64,000 bases of DNA from Paludibacterium denitrificans (GTDB lineage: Bacteria > Pseudomonadota > Gammaproteobacteria > Burkholderiales > Chromobacteriaceae), in NCBI RefSeq assembly GCF_009707705.1, contig NZ_WLYX01000001.1, forward strand, positions 2,418,001 through 2,482,000, given 5' to 3'. Below are positions 20,124-29,906 of the stretch, piece after piece. The position numbers were made by a program, and so were the translations under genes. A model generated the notes under the pieces. It ran no database searches and was not told the origin of the DNA. It was given only the letters and a program-made list of their open reading frames with translations. The number at the start of each line of letters is the position of its first letter. Within the stretch, counting starts at the first letter, position 1.

Positions 20124-20795
20124 AGTGCTGGCCTGCCGTGGCTTGGGCAAGACCTACGACGAAGGCAAACTGCATGTCACCGTGCTGTCGGATGTGTCGC
20201 TGACGGTGGATAAAGGCGAGCGCATTGCCATTGTTGGCGCTTCCGGCTCTGGCAAGAGTACGCTGCTGCATCTGCTGGGCGGGCTGGACGTACCGACGAC
20301 CGGTGAGGTCGAAGTACTCGGACAGATGCTGAACCGCTTGTCGGAAACCGAACGTGGCCGCTTGCGTAACCAGTCGCTCGGTTTTGTTTACCAGTTCCAT
20401 CATCTGCTGCCGGAGTTTACCGCGCTGGAAAACGTGATGATGCCGTTGCTGATTCGCCGCATGGAGCGCAAGTTGGCCGAAAACGCGGCGCGCGCCATGC
20501 TGGAGCGGGTTGGGCTGGGCAAGCGGCTGGAACACAAGCCGGGCGAGCTTTCCGGCGGCGAGCGGCAACGGGCGGCCATTGCGCGCGCGCTGGTGACGCA
20601 GCCTGTTTGCTGGCCGATGAGCCGACCGGTAATCTGGATCACCAGACGGCGCAGCAGGTATTTGATCTGATGCTGGAGCTCAACGAAAGTCTGGGAACCA
20701 GCCTGATCATCGTGACCCACGACATGGAACTGGCCAACCGCGCCCAGCGAGTATTGCGCCTGAGCGAAGGCCACTTGGTGACGGCGGCGCCGTAA
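20116..20795 (+). CDS. lolD: Lipoprotein-releasing ATPase LolD (one frameshift)
   Basis: ABC ATPase driving lipoprotein release. ATG 20116 overlaps the lolC/E stop by eight bases. Walker [18 protein letters not shown]-loop [19 protein letters not shown] (the FHHLLPEF stretch is typical of LolD), signature [15 protein letters not shown], Walker [12 protein letters not shown] and H-loop IVTHDMELA. The frame breaks at about 20610, between ALVTQP and LADEPTG, by loss of a few bases. Repaired length is about 227 residues. Confidence 0.9.
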
Positions 20796-20817
20796 CCGTC
20801 ATCCGCAGGAGATAAGC

Positions 20818-22097
20818 GTGCTGTTTCGCCGTGAAGAAATGACGTTCGATGCCTTGCTGTCTGCCTTGCAGACGGTGCCGGGCATTCTGGAAGCACTGAT
20901 CACCCTGGTGTGCATCCTCATCGGCTGGTATGCCGCACGCCAGTGTATACGCGCTGGTTCAAGGACCATCCCGAGCGCTATGACCGGTTTTTCCCGTATA
21001 TCGGTTTCCGGCTGGTGCTGCCGTTCAGTGCCCAATTGCTGGTCATCCTGTCATCCCTCGCCCGGGTGCTGCTCTGGCACCATCGCCCGCACGTGCTGGC
21101 CGTGGTGTCGGCCATGCTGTTCTGGTTGTCGATCATCCGCCTGCTGGGCGCGGTGGTGCGGCAAGCGTTGCCGCGCGGCAAGTTTGAACGCACTACCGAG
21201 CATTTCCTTGCCTCACTGTGTTGGCTGGCCTTTGTCAGTTGGGCAATCGGCTTTGACGCGGTGGCGATCGACTGGCTGGAATCGGTATCGTTCCACGTCG
21301 GGCGTAGCCGTCTTGATCTGCTGACCATCCTCAACGCCATTTTGTGGGTGTCGGTCATCGTGGTGGTGGCGCTGTGGTTCAGCCGCCTGATCGAGTCGCG
21401 GCTGATGAAGCTGCAGGATCTCGACCTGTCGCTGCGCATCGTGTTTTCCAAGGTGGCGCGCACCTTGTTGATCGTGCTGGCAGTGCTGATCGCCTTGCCG
21501 GTAGTGGGCATCGATCTGACCGTGTTGTCGGTGTTTGGCGGCGCGCTGGGGGTGGGGCTGGGTTTTGGCTTGCAGAAAATTGCCAGCAACTATGTTTCCG
21601 GCTTCATCATCTTGCTGGACCGCTCGATTCGTATTGGCGACCGCCTGATGGTGGACAGCCGCGTCGGCTACGTCACCAAGATCACCTCGCGCTATGTGGT
21701 GCTCAAGGGGCTGGATGGCACCGAGGCGCTGGTGCCGAACGAAACGCTGGTGTCCAATACCGTGATCAACCAGTCGTATTCCGACAAGAGCATCTGGATC
21801 AGCATTCCGGTACAGGTGGGCTATAACACCGACCTCGATCTGGCGCTGAGCCTGCTCAAGCAAGCGGCAGATCATCCGCGCGTGATGAAAACGCCGGAAC
21901 CCAGCAGCTTCGTCGTGCAGTTTGCCGATAGCGGGATTAATCTGGAACTGGGATGCTGGCTGGCCGATCCGGAAAACGGTCTGTTGAGCCTCAAGTCGGA
22001 TATCCATCTGGCGATCTGGCGGCTGTTCAAGCAACACGGTATCGAGATTCCGTTCCCGCAACAGGAAGTCCGCATCCTCAATAATGGTAACGGTTAA
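20818..22097 (+). CDS. MscS-family mechanosensitive channel (one frameshift)
   Basis: Inner-membrane small-conductance mechanosensitive channel. Several membrane helices precede the pore helix (VLSVFGGALGVGLGFGLQKIASNYVSGF), which has the Gly/Ala packing of TM3, and the MscS beta domain follows (RSIRIGDRLMVDSRVGYVTKITSRYVVLKGLDG). GTG 20818 (MLFRREEMTF) has AGGAGATAAGC upstream. The frame slips at about 20943. About 426 residues, longer than E. coli MscS because of extra N-terminal helices. It closely follows lolD. Confidence 0.87.
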
Positions 22098-22117
22098 CCT
22101 TGGCGTAAAGGAACTGT

Positions 22118-22744
22118 ATGTCAGGCAAACAGCTCGCCATCATCGATGACGATGTTGCAGTACGGCAATCGCTGCTGTGGTTGCTGGATGGGCAAGGGTA
22201 TCAGGCTACCGGCTTTGACAGCGCCGAGGCGTTTCTGGCTTGCCCGACGGCTGCGGCATTCAATGGCCTGATCGTCGACCTGCGCATGACGGGCATGAGT
22301 GGTATCGTGCTGCTGGAAAAACTGGCCGACTGGCCTTACTGTCCCCCGGTGATCATGCTCACCGCGCACGGTGATGTGCCACATGCGGTGGCCGCGCTCA
22401 AACTGGGTGCGCTGGATTTCATGGAGAAGCCGTTTGACGACCAGCGCCTGCTGGAACGCATGGAAGCCATGCTGCAGCGCGATGCCCGGGCACGCTTGGC
22501 GCATGAACAACGCAGCCGGGTGGCATCGTCACTCAACTTGCTGACCGAGCGCGAACGCGAAGTGATGCAGCTGATTTTGCAAGGCAAGCTCAACAAACAG
22601 ATTGCCGAAGCCCTGTCGATCAGCATGAAAACGGTGGAAGTCCATCGCGCGCGCGTGTTTGAAAAAATGGGCGTGAAGTCCGCCGTCGAGCTGGCCGGTG
22701 TGCTGGCGGTATTGCCTTCCGCCGCGGGCAGAGGGCAGGGCTGA
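22118..22744 (+). CDS. FixJ/NarL-type response regulator
   Basis: Two-component regulator: receiver domain at residues 1-120 with acidic pocket IIDDD, phospho-acceptor Asp in GLIVDLRMTGMSG and conserved Lys in FMEKPFDD; a C-terminal LuxR-type helix-turn-helix (LTEREREVMQLILQGKLNKQIAEALSIS, then KTVEVHRARVFEKM). 208 residues, intact. No kinase gene is adjacent; nudB starts within its stop (TGATG). The C4-dicarboxylate-type kinase at 39485 is an orphan of matching class, so the two may be partners, but this is inference. Confidence 0.9.
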   Translation: MSGKQLAIIDDDVAVRQSLLWLLDGQGYQATGFDSAEAFLACPTAAAFNGLIVDLRMTGMSGIVLLEKLADWPYCPPVIMLTAHGDVPHAVAALKLGALDFMEKPFDDQRLLERMEAMLQRDARARLAHEQRSRVASSLNLLTEREREVMQLILQGKLNKQIAEALSISMKTVEVHRARVFEKMGVKSAVELAGVLAVLPSAAGRGQG

Positions 22745-23199
22745 TGGGGAACAAGCAGCCGATCTCGGTGCTGGTGGTGATTTACACGCTGGATGGCCGG
22801 GCGCTGCTGATTGAGCGCGCCGACAAGCCGGGTTACTGGCAATCGGTCACCGGCAGTCGCGAAGGCAGCGAGACCTTGCTTCAAACGGCACAACGCGAGG
22901 TGGCTGAGGAAACCGGGCTGGATGCCAGCCAGTACGTACTGGCGGACTGGCAGATCACCAATCGCTACGAAATCTACCCGCACTGGCGTCACCGTTACCC
23001 GCCCGGCGTCACGCATAACAGTGAACACGTCTTTGGCCTGCAGCTGCCGCAGCCCTTGCCGGTGACGCTGTCGCCCGGCGAGCATCTGGCCTATCAATGG
23101 CTGCCGTGGCAGCAAGCGGTCGACAAGGTGTTTTCGCCTTCCAACGCCGAAGCCTTGCGTTTGCTGGCGAGCCGTCTGGCAACGGTGCCTGCGCGCTAG
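22744..23199 (+). CDS. nudB: Dihydroneopterin triphosphate pyrophosphatase
   Basis: Nudix hydrolase that removes pyrophosphate from dihydroneopterin triphosphate in folate synthesis. The Nudix box is complete: GSREGSETLLQTAQREVAEETGL. The N-terminus (PISVLVVIYTLDGRALLIERADKPGYWQSVTG) and the YPPGVTHNSEHVFGL stretch match NudB. 151 residues, intact. Its ATG overlaps the stop of the response regulator by one base. Confidence 0.9.
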   Translation: MGNKQPISVLVVIYTLDGRALLIERADKPGYWQSVTGSREGSETLLQTAQREVAEETGLDASQYVLADWQITNRYEIYPHWRHRYPPGVTHNSEHVFGLQLPQPLPVTLSPGEHLAYQWLPWQQAVDKVFSPSNAEALRLLASRLATVPAR

Positions 23200-23306
23200 C
23201 ACCTGCTGTCTTTGGCTGGTGGTGCCCCTGTCATCATGGCGGCGGGCTATCATGGAAACGGTGGGCCGCTGGCCTGCCGTGCCGATGTCGACAAAACGGA
23301 AACCAC

Positions 23307-24061
23307 GTGAAGCCTGTTCCCCTCAAAATCGCCACCTATAACATCCACAAGGGCATGTCTCCGCTCAATCGCCATGTGCGCGTGGACGACATTGCCCGGC
23401 GCTGGAAGCGCTGGCGCCCGATTTGCTGTTTTTGCAGGAAGTGCAAGGGCGCAACCGGCGCCGTGCCTTGCGTCATGAGGCGTGGCCAGCCGTGCCGCAA
23501 CATACCTATCTGGCCCGCAAGCTGGAGCACAAGGTGGCGTACGGGCTGAATGCGGCCTACGACTACGGCCATCATGGCAATGCCTTGCTGTCGCGCTATC
23601 CGATTCAGGAATGGTGCAACCGGGATATTTCGGTCAACCGCTTCGAGAGCCGCGGGGTGCTGCATGGTGTGCTGATGCCACAAGGTTGGCCGAAACCGGT
23701 GGTGGCATTGTGTGCCCATCTCAACTTGCTGGCCCATGACCGGCGCAAGCAGTATGCCGCGCTGGTACGCTACATCCGCGACAATATCCCGCCCGATCTG
23801 CCGCTGATTCTGGCTGGGGATTTTAATGACTGGCGTGGTGAAGCTTCGCTACACCTGCTGCGCGAGGCCGGTTTGCACGAGGTATTTCATGGCCTGTTCG
23901 GCCAACATGCGCTGAGTTTTCCGGCCCGTCTGCCCATCCTGCCGCTGGACCGTATCTACGTGCGCGGGCTCAAGGTGGTGGATGCCAAGGTGTTGCGTGG
24001 CTTGCCCTGGTCGCGTTTGTCAGACCATCTGCCGTTGACGGCGGTGCTGCAGCCGAAATGA
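23307..24061 (+). CDS. Endonuclease/exonuclease/phosphatase-family protein (one frameshift)
   Basis: EEP-fold metal-dependent phosphodiesterase. Motifs: ATYNIHKG near the start, FLQEVQGR with the metal Glu, ALCAHLNLLAHDRR, LAGDFNDWRG (Asp/Asn pair) and LSDHLPLTAVL with the catalytic His. GTG 23307 is the first start in the right frame; ACGGAA lies upstream. One G appears to be missing near 23400 (IARALEALAPDLLFLQEV expected). About 251 residues. Substrate (DNA, phospholipid or other) cannot be told. Confidence 0.82.
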
Positions 24062-24160
24062 GCCGATGGCAGCGCTGGATATACGCTTATATTTATATGT
24101 TATATAAAGTTTAAATATTTGGTTAAATGCGACAGATTTCTAATTGTTTTCGCGATCAGG

Positions 24161-24189
24161 TTGACATCAAATGAAAATAGATGTTCAAT
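24161..24189 (+). promoter_or_regulatory. Candidate promoter for the metNIQ leader
   Basis: TTGACA at 24161-24166, 17-base spacer, TTCAAT at 24184-24189. It lies in an AT-rich stretch about 180 bases before metN. The -35 is perfect and the -10 is weak. Confidence 0.45.
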
Positions 24190-24244
24190 TCCAATCAAAT
24201 TTGACGCCGATTTGAACACAGCTTGCGGGCGATAAACAGCTAAA

Positions 24245-24330
24245 GCGTGGGCAGCCGACCTTCCGGTTGTAATAATCTTTTTGAAGATTGCCCAGCAAAA
24301 GCCCGCCCCATTTCGGCGGGCTTTTGCTTT
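24245..24330 (+). ncRNA. Structured leader with terminator just before metN (candidate attenuator or small RNA)
   Basis: TGGGCA (24248-24253) can pair with TGCCCA (24289-24294), enclosing two hairpins: CGACC-TTCC-GGTTG (24256-24269) and AATCTT-TTTG-AAGATT (24274-24289). A strong terminator (AAAGCCCGCC / GGCGGGCTTT, 24298-24325, then TTTGCTTTTGG) follows and ends 15-20 bases before the metN ATG. The layout suits a transcription attenuator controlling methionine import, or a small RNA whose terminator abuts metN. I do not recognise a known riboswitch class. Confidence 0.45.
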
Positions 24331-24344
24331 TGGAGTAGTCAGGA

Positions 24345-25082
24345 ATGATTCATTTACAAAATGTTCGCAAACGATTCCGCCGCCCAGAAGGTGGCTGGTT
24401 CGATGCCGTATCCGATACCTCGCTCTCAGTGGCTCCCGGTGAAATCTTTGGCCTGATCGGTTTTTCCGGCGCAGGCAAATCCACCTTGCTACGGCTGATC
24501 AATCTTTTGGAGCGGCCGGACGCCGGTGCAGTGATCGTGGCCGGTCAGGATCTCACCAGTTTGTCGGCGCGTGACTTGCGCCATGCGCGTCAGAATATCG
24601 GCATGGTGTTCCAGCAGTTTAACCTGCTGGCCAACCGTACCGTGGCCGACAATGTGGCGTTTCCGCTGGAAATTGCCGGTTGGCCGAAAGCACAAATCCA
24701 GCAACGGGTGGCCGAATGTCTGGAGATTGTGAACCTGTCTGATCGTGCCAGCCATTACCCGGCACAGCTCTCCGGTGGCCAGAAACAGCGCGTTGGCATT
24801 GCCCGCGCGTTGGCGCCCAACCCCAAGGTGATTCTGGCCGATGAGCCGACCTCGGCTCTCGATCCGAAAACCACGCAGTCGATTCTGGACTGTCTGAAAG
24901 ATATCAATACGCGCTTTGGCGTGACGGTGGTGATCGTCACGCACGAGATGGGCGTGGTCCGAGCCATCTGCCAGCGCGCGGCGGTGCTTGATCACGGCAA
25001 GCTGGTGGAAGTGGTGGATGTGAAAAATGGCGTGGTTGAGGCGGAATCCGATCTTGCCCGTTCTCTGCTGGAGGCTGCGTAA
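24345..25082 (+). CDS. metN: Methionine ABC transporter ATP-binding protein, short form
   Basis: ATPase of the D/L-methionine importer. Walker [22 protein letters not shown]-loop [27 protein letters not shown], signature [15 protein letters not shown], Walker [14 protein letters not shown]-loop VTHEMGVV. 245 residues: it stops after the nucleotide-binding domain and lacks the C-terminal NIL (ACT-like) domain of about 90 residues that gives E. coli MetN its methionine feedback inhibition. The end is clean, with the stop overlapping the metI start (TAATGG), so this is not an obvious frameshift truncation. Confidence 0.9.
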   Translation: MIHLQNVRKRFRRPEGGWFDAVSDTSLSVAPGEIFGLIGFSGAGKSTLLRLINLLERPDAGAVIVAGQDLTSLSARDLRHARQNIGMVFQQFNLLANRTVADNVAFPLEIAGWPKAQIQQRVAECLEIVNLSDRASHYPAQLSGGQKQRVGIARALAPNPKVILADEPTSALDPKTTQSILDCLKDINTRFGVTVVIVTHEMGVVRAICQRAAVLDHGKLVEVVDVKNGVVEAESDLARSLLEAA

Positions 25083-25768
25083 TGGACCTGAGCGTACTGA
25101 ATGATGCCTTGCAGAACTTGAGTTCGATGGCGCCGGAAATCTGGCAGGCCTGCCAGGAAACGCTGGTCATGCTGGGTGTGGGGCTGGCCACGGCTATTTT
25201 CATCGGCGGGCCGCTGGGGATTTTGCTGTATCTGTCGCAACCGGGGCAGCTATTTGCCCACAAGGTTATCAATGGGGTGTTGAGCTGGCTGGTGAATCTG
25301 GTGCGTTCCTTCCCGTTCATCATCCTGATGGTGTCGCTGGTGCCGCTGACCCGTTTGATTGTGGGGAGCACCATTGGCCCGGTGGCGGCCTCGGTGCCGC
25401 TGTCGTTTGCGGCGATCCCGTATTTTGCCCGTCTGGTGGAACAGACCCTGCGCGAGATTCCGCGCGGGGTGGTGGAAGCCGCCGAGGCGATGGGTGCGAG
25501 CCCGATGCAGATTATCTGCAAGGTGCTGATCAACGAGGCTCGTGCTGGCCTGATTTCCAGCCTGACCATTCTGACCATCAGCTTCTTGAGCTACACCGCC
25601 GTGGCCGGGGTAGTGGGCGGCGGTGGCATTGGTGACCTCGCCATCCGCTACGGTTACTACCGGTTTGAAACCGACATCATGGTGGCCATGGTGCTGTTGC
25701 TGGTGGTGATTGTGCAGGTGATCCAGTTTATTGGTAACCGCCTCGCCGCCCGGCTGGATAAACGCTGA
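25082..25768 (+). CDS. metI: Methionine ABC transporter permease
   Basis: Membrane subunit of MetNIQ, 228 residues, intact. Five hydrophobic helices are visible, with the coupling loop in REIPRGVVEAAEAMGASPMQIICKVLINEA. The C-terminus ends FIGNRLAARLDKR. It starts on the last base of metN and is followed by metQ after 89 bases. Confidence 0.92.
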   Translation: MDLSVLNDALQNLSSMAPEIWQACQETLVMLGVGLATAIFIGGPLGILLYLSQPGQLFAHKVINGVLSWLVNLVRSFPFIILMVSLVPLTRLIVGSTIGPVAASVPLSFAAIPYFARLVEQTLREIPRGVVEAAEAMGASPMQIICKVLINEARAGLISSLTILTISFLSYTAVAGVVGGGGIGDLAIRYGYYRFETDIMVAMVLLLVVIVQVIQFIGNRLAARLDKR

Positions 25769-25857
25769 TTCTGTTTTTACCGTTGTAAGACTCGGCCCTG
25801 ACGGACTATCTGCCGTCGGCCGCGATGTGACAAAGACAATCCCAAAAGGAGATAAAA

Positions 25858-26668
25858 ATGCGCAGATTTGCTCTGAAAGCCCTTACCGCTTCGGTTCTTG
25901 GCCCGGCTCTGGTAAGCTCCGTTCTGGCCGCCGATCCGGCCAAGAAGGAAATCGTTATCGGTACCACCGTGGGTGATTTCGGTGATCAGGTAAAACAATC
26001 GATCAAGCCGATCCCGGAAAAGAAAGGCTACAAGGTCAAGTTGGTGGAATTCACCGACTACGTGCGTCCTAACCTGGCATTGCAGGAAGGCGCGCTGGAT
26101 GTAAACGTGTTCCAGCACAAACCGTATCTGGACAGCTTTGCCAAGGAACACAAGCTGACGCTGACCCCGGTGTTCCGGTACCGACCGCGCCGCTGGGCAT
26201 CTATGCTTAAACAAGCTGAAGAAACTGGCGAATGTGAAAGTGGGCTCGACCGTTTCCGCCCCGAACGATCCGTCCAACTTTGCCCGTGCGCTGGTGATGC
26301 TGAATGATCTGGGCTGGATCAAGCTGAAGCCGGGTATCAACCCGCTGACGGCTTCCGAACATGACATCGCGCAAAACGTGAAGAAGATCAAGATTGTGCA
26401 GTTGGAAGCCGCCCAACTGCCGCGTTCGCGTGCCGATGTTGATTTTGCCGTGGTAAACGGTAACTACGCCATCAGCTCCGGCATCAAGCTGACCGAAGCC
26501 ATCTATCAGGAAAAGAGCTACGCCTACGTGAACTGGGGCGTGGTGAAGTCGGCTGACGTGGCCAAGCCGTGGGCCAAGGATGTGGTAGCGGCTTACAACT
26601 CCAACGAATTCAAGGCTTGGGCCAAGAAGAAGTTTGTTGGCTATAAATTCCCGCAAGCCCGGAAATAA
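25858..26668 (+). CDS. metQ: Methionine-binding protein MetQ (two frameshifts)
   Basis: Substrate-binding protein of the methionine importer (NlpA family). Signal peptide ends SSVLA-ADPAKK; there is no lipobox Cys, so it is probably a free periplasmic protein. Family text: FTDYVRPNLALQEGALDVNVFQHKPYLDSF, VSAPNDPSNFARALVML, FAVVNGNYAISSG. AAGGAG precedes the ATG. Two errors break the centre: a lost C at about 26177 (VFPVPTAPLGIYAG expected) and GCTTAAAC for GCCGGC at 26205-26212. Repaired length is about 269 residues. Confidence 0.9.
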
Positions 26669-26705
26669 GTGTTTTTCTTGTAACTATCCCGGCTACAAGG
26701 CTTCC

Positions 26706-26738
26706 CGGAGGACTTTTGTCCTCCGTTTTTTTTGCCTG
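26706..26738 (+). terminator. Strong terminator after metQ
   Basis: CGGAGGAC-TTTT-GTCCTCCG followed by eight T. Confidence 0.95.
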
Positions 26739-26748
26739 CGGCAGAGAG

Positions 26749-26787
26749 GTTGGCCGAAAGTCTGCCTCATCGTCGTTTTCGGCCAAC
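26749..26787. repeat. Facing pair of GTTGGCCGAA copies between convergent genes
   Basis: AGGTTGGCCGAAA at 26747-26759 and its inverse TTTCGGCCAACCT at 26777-26789 flank a 19-base loop between metQ (plus) and the VOC gene (minus). The pair could fold as a second, bidirectional terminator. Confidence 0.75.
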
Positions 26788-26805
26788 CTTGTCATGCGCT
26801 GGAAT

Positions 26806-27234
26806 CTATTCGCTGATGATGAAGGGGCTGGCCACCGGCTGGCTGGCGTGGGCGCGCACGCGGGGCAGGGTATCGGGGCCGTGATAGACCGCCTCGATGA
26901 TGTTGCCGTCCGGGTCGCGCAGACGCACGGTGCGGCCGCAAGCGAGTGGCCCGGTCAGCCGCGATGCTGGATAGAGCTGACCCCCAGCCTGCAGCCCGGC
27001 CTGCTGGAAGCGTTCCACCGCCAATTCGTCCGTGGCCTGAAACGCCAGATGCGCAGTAACCGGGTGCTCGCCGCTGGAAACAAACAGCTCATCTGCCCAG
27101 AAGTAATCGGCGCCTTCGCCGGACAAGTCCAGCCCCAGTGCTTGCAGTACCGTGCGATAAAAGCGCTTGCTGCGTTCCAGATCATTTACTACGAGATAGA
27201 CCTGCTCCAGCAGGCGGCCGTAATGACGTTGCAT
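26806..27234 (-). CDS. VOC/glyoxalase-family protein
   Basis: Single-domain vicinal-oxygen-chelate protein of 142 residues. LLEQVYLVVNDLERSKRFYRTVLQALGL is the first beta-alpha unit, AHLAFQATDELAVERFQQAGL the second, and RDPDGNIIEAVYHG the usual C-terminal metal-site strand. ATG 27234 is used because GAGGAG lies six bases upstream; the open frame continues upstream to 27456 without resemblance to the family. Substrate unknown. The stretch GGQLYPASRLTGPLACGRTV is unlike relatives and may hide two compensating indels. Confidence 0.75.
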   Translation of the reverse strand: MQRHYGRLLEQVYLVVNDLERSKRFYRTVLQALGLDLSGEGADYFWADELFVSSGEHPVTAHLAFQATDELAVERFQQAGLQAGGQLYPASRLTGPLACGRTVRLRDPDGNIIEAVYHGPDTLPRVRAHASQPVASPFIISE

Positions 27235-27690
27235 GGTTGTCTCCTCTTTTTGCTGTCTGTCGTGCTGTTTTTTAATCATATGTCGGCTTAAGCCATCACT
27301 TGCTAAACCCAGCCAGATGCGACAGTTGGCATGACCCTTGCTGTTAAAACGTTGTTGTAAGTCGTTGTCTGCCTGTTGCTTGGGCGCGACGAAGGCTTGC
27401 ATGCGGTCGATGGTGTGTCGTGAGACAGGCGTTCTGGTAGACCGATCAAACTCCATGGCTGGTATTGGCTAAAGCACATGGCATAACGACGGCCACGATT
27501 CTCTACGCGTATTTCCCCGACAGATCATCCCCTTGCGCAACAACACGGTTGCACCGTTATGTGGCGAGAAACGGCTGCCTGCGCCCAATATTGGGGTTTT
27601 TTGCCCTGATTTGGGTCGGAATGGCCGTGTCCCACAACGGATTAGCTTGGTCTTGAAGTGAAACTAATAATAAAAGCCCCGGAGCTGTAA
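27235..27690. other. Intergenic region between the VOC gene and the chemoreceptor
   Basis: 456 bases. The minus strand stays open from 27456 into the VOC gene, but the protein it would give (STRTPVSRHTIDRMQ, then QQADNDLQQRFNSKGHANC) is not recognised and the internal start has the better ribosome site. A GCTTAAGC at 27286-27293 looks like another altered GCCGGC. No convincing promoter was picked for the chemoreceptor; GGAG precedes its ATG. Confidence 0.4.
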
Positions 27691-29844
27691 ATGAGTCTGC
27701 TAAGTACCAACATGGCCTTAAGCCGCGCCGAGCGCAGCTGGCTACCTCTATGGGGAAGGACCGGCAAGCTGGTGATGAAGTGGTCGTGCGGCATTAACCG
27801 TGACCGCTATCCGGCGCTGGAAAACACCTTCGAAAGTTTTGCCTCCACCCGTGTCAAGCTGCTGACGCAATGGGCGACATTGCACTGGCAGCGGCTGGAG
27901 GTATTGGCCCAGCAGTGTGCCCTGCAATTGCCACAGCCCGGTGACGCGCGTCTGACGGATGCAGCCCGCATGCTGAAAGATGCCTCGGAACTGAGCTTTG
28001 TGCAGCCCGATGGCAAGGTGCTGGCGTCCAGCGTCCGCTCGCGCGAAGGCAGTAGCGGACTCAATGCGCAGGCGCTGGCGCAGGGCTTGAAGGCGCCGTT
28101 TCTGCATGGCCCCTATATTGACCCGGTGACGAAGACGCTGGGGCCGACAAGCTCGCGTTTTCACGATGCCGTGACGCTGATGTTCTATCAGCCGGTGATC
28201 AAGGACGGCGTGGTGCTTGGCTGCCTGTGTGCGCGGGTGCCAAATGATGTGATGAGCGACCTGATCCAGCGCGAGGCGGGGCACATTTTTCATGAGTCGG
28301 GCGATAACTATCTGTTCATGGTGCGCTCGGTGTTTGATCGCTCGATTGTGGCTAATCACCGCGCTGTCGCGTTCGCGCTTTGAAGATGGGAGCGTCAATC
28401 AGGGTGGAGCCAATCTTAAAGATGGCGTCAAGACGGCTTATGGCGTGGTGCGGGTGCGTGAGCACACCGAGTTCGAGCTGGTGTTCAACGACCCGGCTAC
28501 CGGGCAATTGCATCCCGGCGTGCGCGAAACCATCCGTCAGGGCAGCAACCTGTTTGTTACCTATCCCGGTTATGCGGATTATCGCCACGTGCCGGTGATC
28601 GGCAAGGGCGTGACCTTTAGCCTGCCGGGTTCGCCGGATACTTGGGGCATGATGTGCGAAGCGGATCTGGAAGAAGTGTATCGCTATCGCTCGGTCAGCT
28701 ACCGCATGATGCGCGGCTATCTGGCCATTGTTGGCGTCGTCTGGCTGGCTGATGCCATTCTGGGCGAGGTGGGGTTGCCGTTCTGGCTGGCCAAGTTGAT
28801 GTCGTTGTCGCTGGGTTTGAGTGGTGCGCTGATGTACCGCCGCCTGATGGCGCAGCCGCTGGCCAAGCGCTTGCGCCAGATCAGCCAGATGGTACGCAAT
28901 ATTGCCGAGGGCGATGGCAACCTGCGCTTGCGCATTGAGCGACAAGGACTTGTACACGACGAAGCCGGGGTGATGGCGCAATGGATCAACAGCCTGATTG
29001 ATACCACGGACGCCACGCTGGGGCGCGTGCTGCTGGCCTCGTCCGATCTGGAAACTGACAACCGCCAGATGCAGCAACATAACGACTCCACCAGTCTGGC
29101 CGCCCGGGCGGTAAGCGTGACCATGCGCCAGACGCTGTCGTCGCTGGAGGCGCAGTCACAGAAGCTGGAGGGCGCGACGGCCAGCGCCGAGCAGATGAAA
29201 GCCAGCCTGCTGGCGCAATCGCAGAATACCCGTCAGCAGTTTGCCGAGGTGTCGCAGCGCACCGGTGAAATCCGCGATACCGTGCTGACCACGGCGCAAA
29301 CCTTGCGCACGCTGGCCGATAGCACCCGGGCAATCGGTTCCATCGTGACGGTGATTCAGGAAATTGCCGAGCAGACCAACCTGTTGGCGCTGAATGCGGC
29401 GATTGAAGCGGCGCGCGCTTAAGCGAGGCGGGCCGGGGCTTTGCCGTGGTGGCGGACGAGGTGCGCAAGTTGGCCGAACGCACCAGCGGTGCCACGGTGG
29501 AAATCGAAAGCATGATCAGCAAAGTGCGTGGTCAGGCCGAGCAGGCGGCGGTGACGGTGGAAGCGGGCATCGAAGGCGTGGAAGAGGGCTTACGACTGGC
29601 TGAGGAAGCGGCCAGTGATAACCGTTCCAGCCGCGATCTGGTGGAAAACCTGTTTGCCACCATTGGCGATCTGGCTTCCGGCGGGCGCGAGCAGTCCGAT
29701 GCGGCGCTGCATGTGGTCAAGGTGGTGGATAGCATGCATGAGGCGGTGCATGCGTTGTCGCGTAGCGTGGGCGAAACGCGCCATACCATTGAGCGGCTGA
29801 CGCATTTGTCTGCCCAGTTCAAGGTCAGTGACAGCAAAGCCTGA
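27691..29844 (+). CDS. Methyl-accepting chemotaxis protein (two frameshifts)
   Basis: Inner-membrane chemoreceptor. An N-terminal sensory part of about 320 residues ([45 protein letters not shown]) leads to hydrophobic helices ([17 protein letters not shown]), a HAMP-like stretch ([20 protein letters not shown]) and the signalling domain with [19 protein letters not shown] and [18 protein letters not shown]. Frame breaks: about 28368, and 29417-29424, where GCTTAAGC stands in the hairpin tip for the GCCGGC of AARAGEAGRG. About 717 residues. The unusual N-terminus has no clear periplasmic loop bounded by two helices, so sensing may be cytoplasmic. Confidence 0.88.
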
Positions 29845-29855
29845 GCAGTAACGAC

Positions 29856-29886
29856 GTTGGCCGACCTCCACGGGAAGTCGGCCAAC
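29856..29886. terminator. Inverted-repeat terminator between the chemoreceptor and dnaE
   Basis: GTTGGCCGAC (29856-29865) and GTCGGCCAAC (29877-29886) form a perfect ten-pair stem between two convergent genes. The arms are a one-base variant of the abundant 10-mer. Confidence 0.75.
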
Positions 29887-29906
29887 TTTCCCTTAGTCGC
29901 GCAGGC

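Noticed and set aside
18880..20670. A LolE-LolD permease-ATPase fusion.
   Set aside because: The join falls on an expected AGCCGGCGGAG that lost four bases; restored, it gives the normal permease ending and stop, with lolD overlapping.
27465..27500. A flagellar sigma-28 promoter before the chemoreceptor (TAAAG near 27465).
   Set aside because: The GCCGATAA-like element is not at the needed spacing.
29400..29430. Programmed frameshifting or micro-insertions carrying TTAAG in coding genes.
   Set aside because: The words replace GCCGGC in unrelated genes, with varying length change, and hit essential genes repeatedly. No slippery sequence or stimulatory structure is present.
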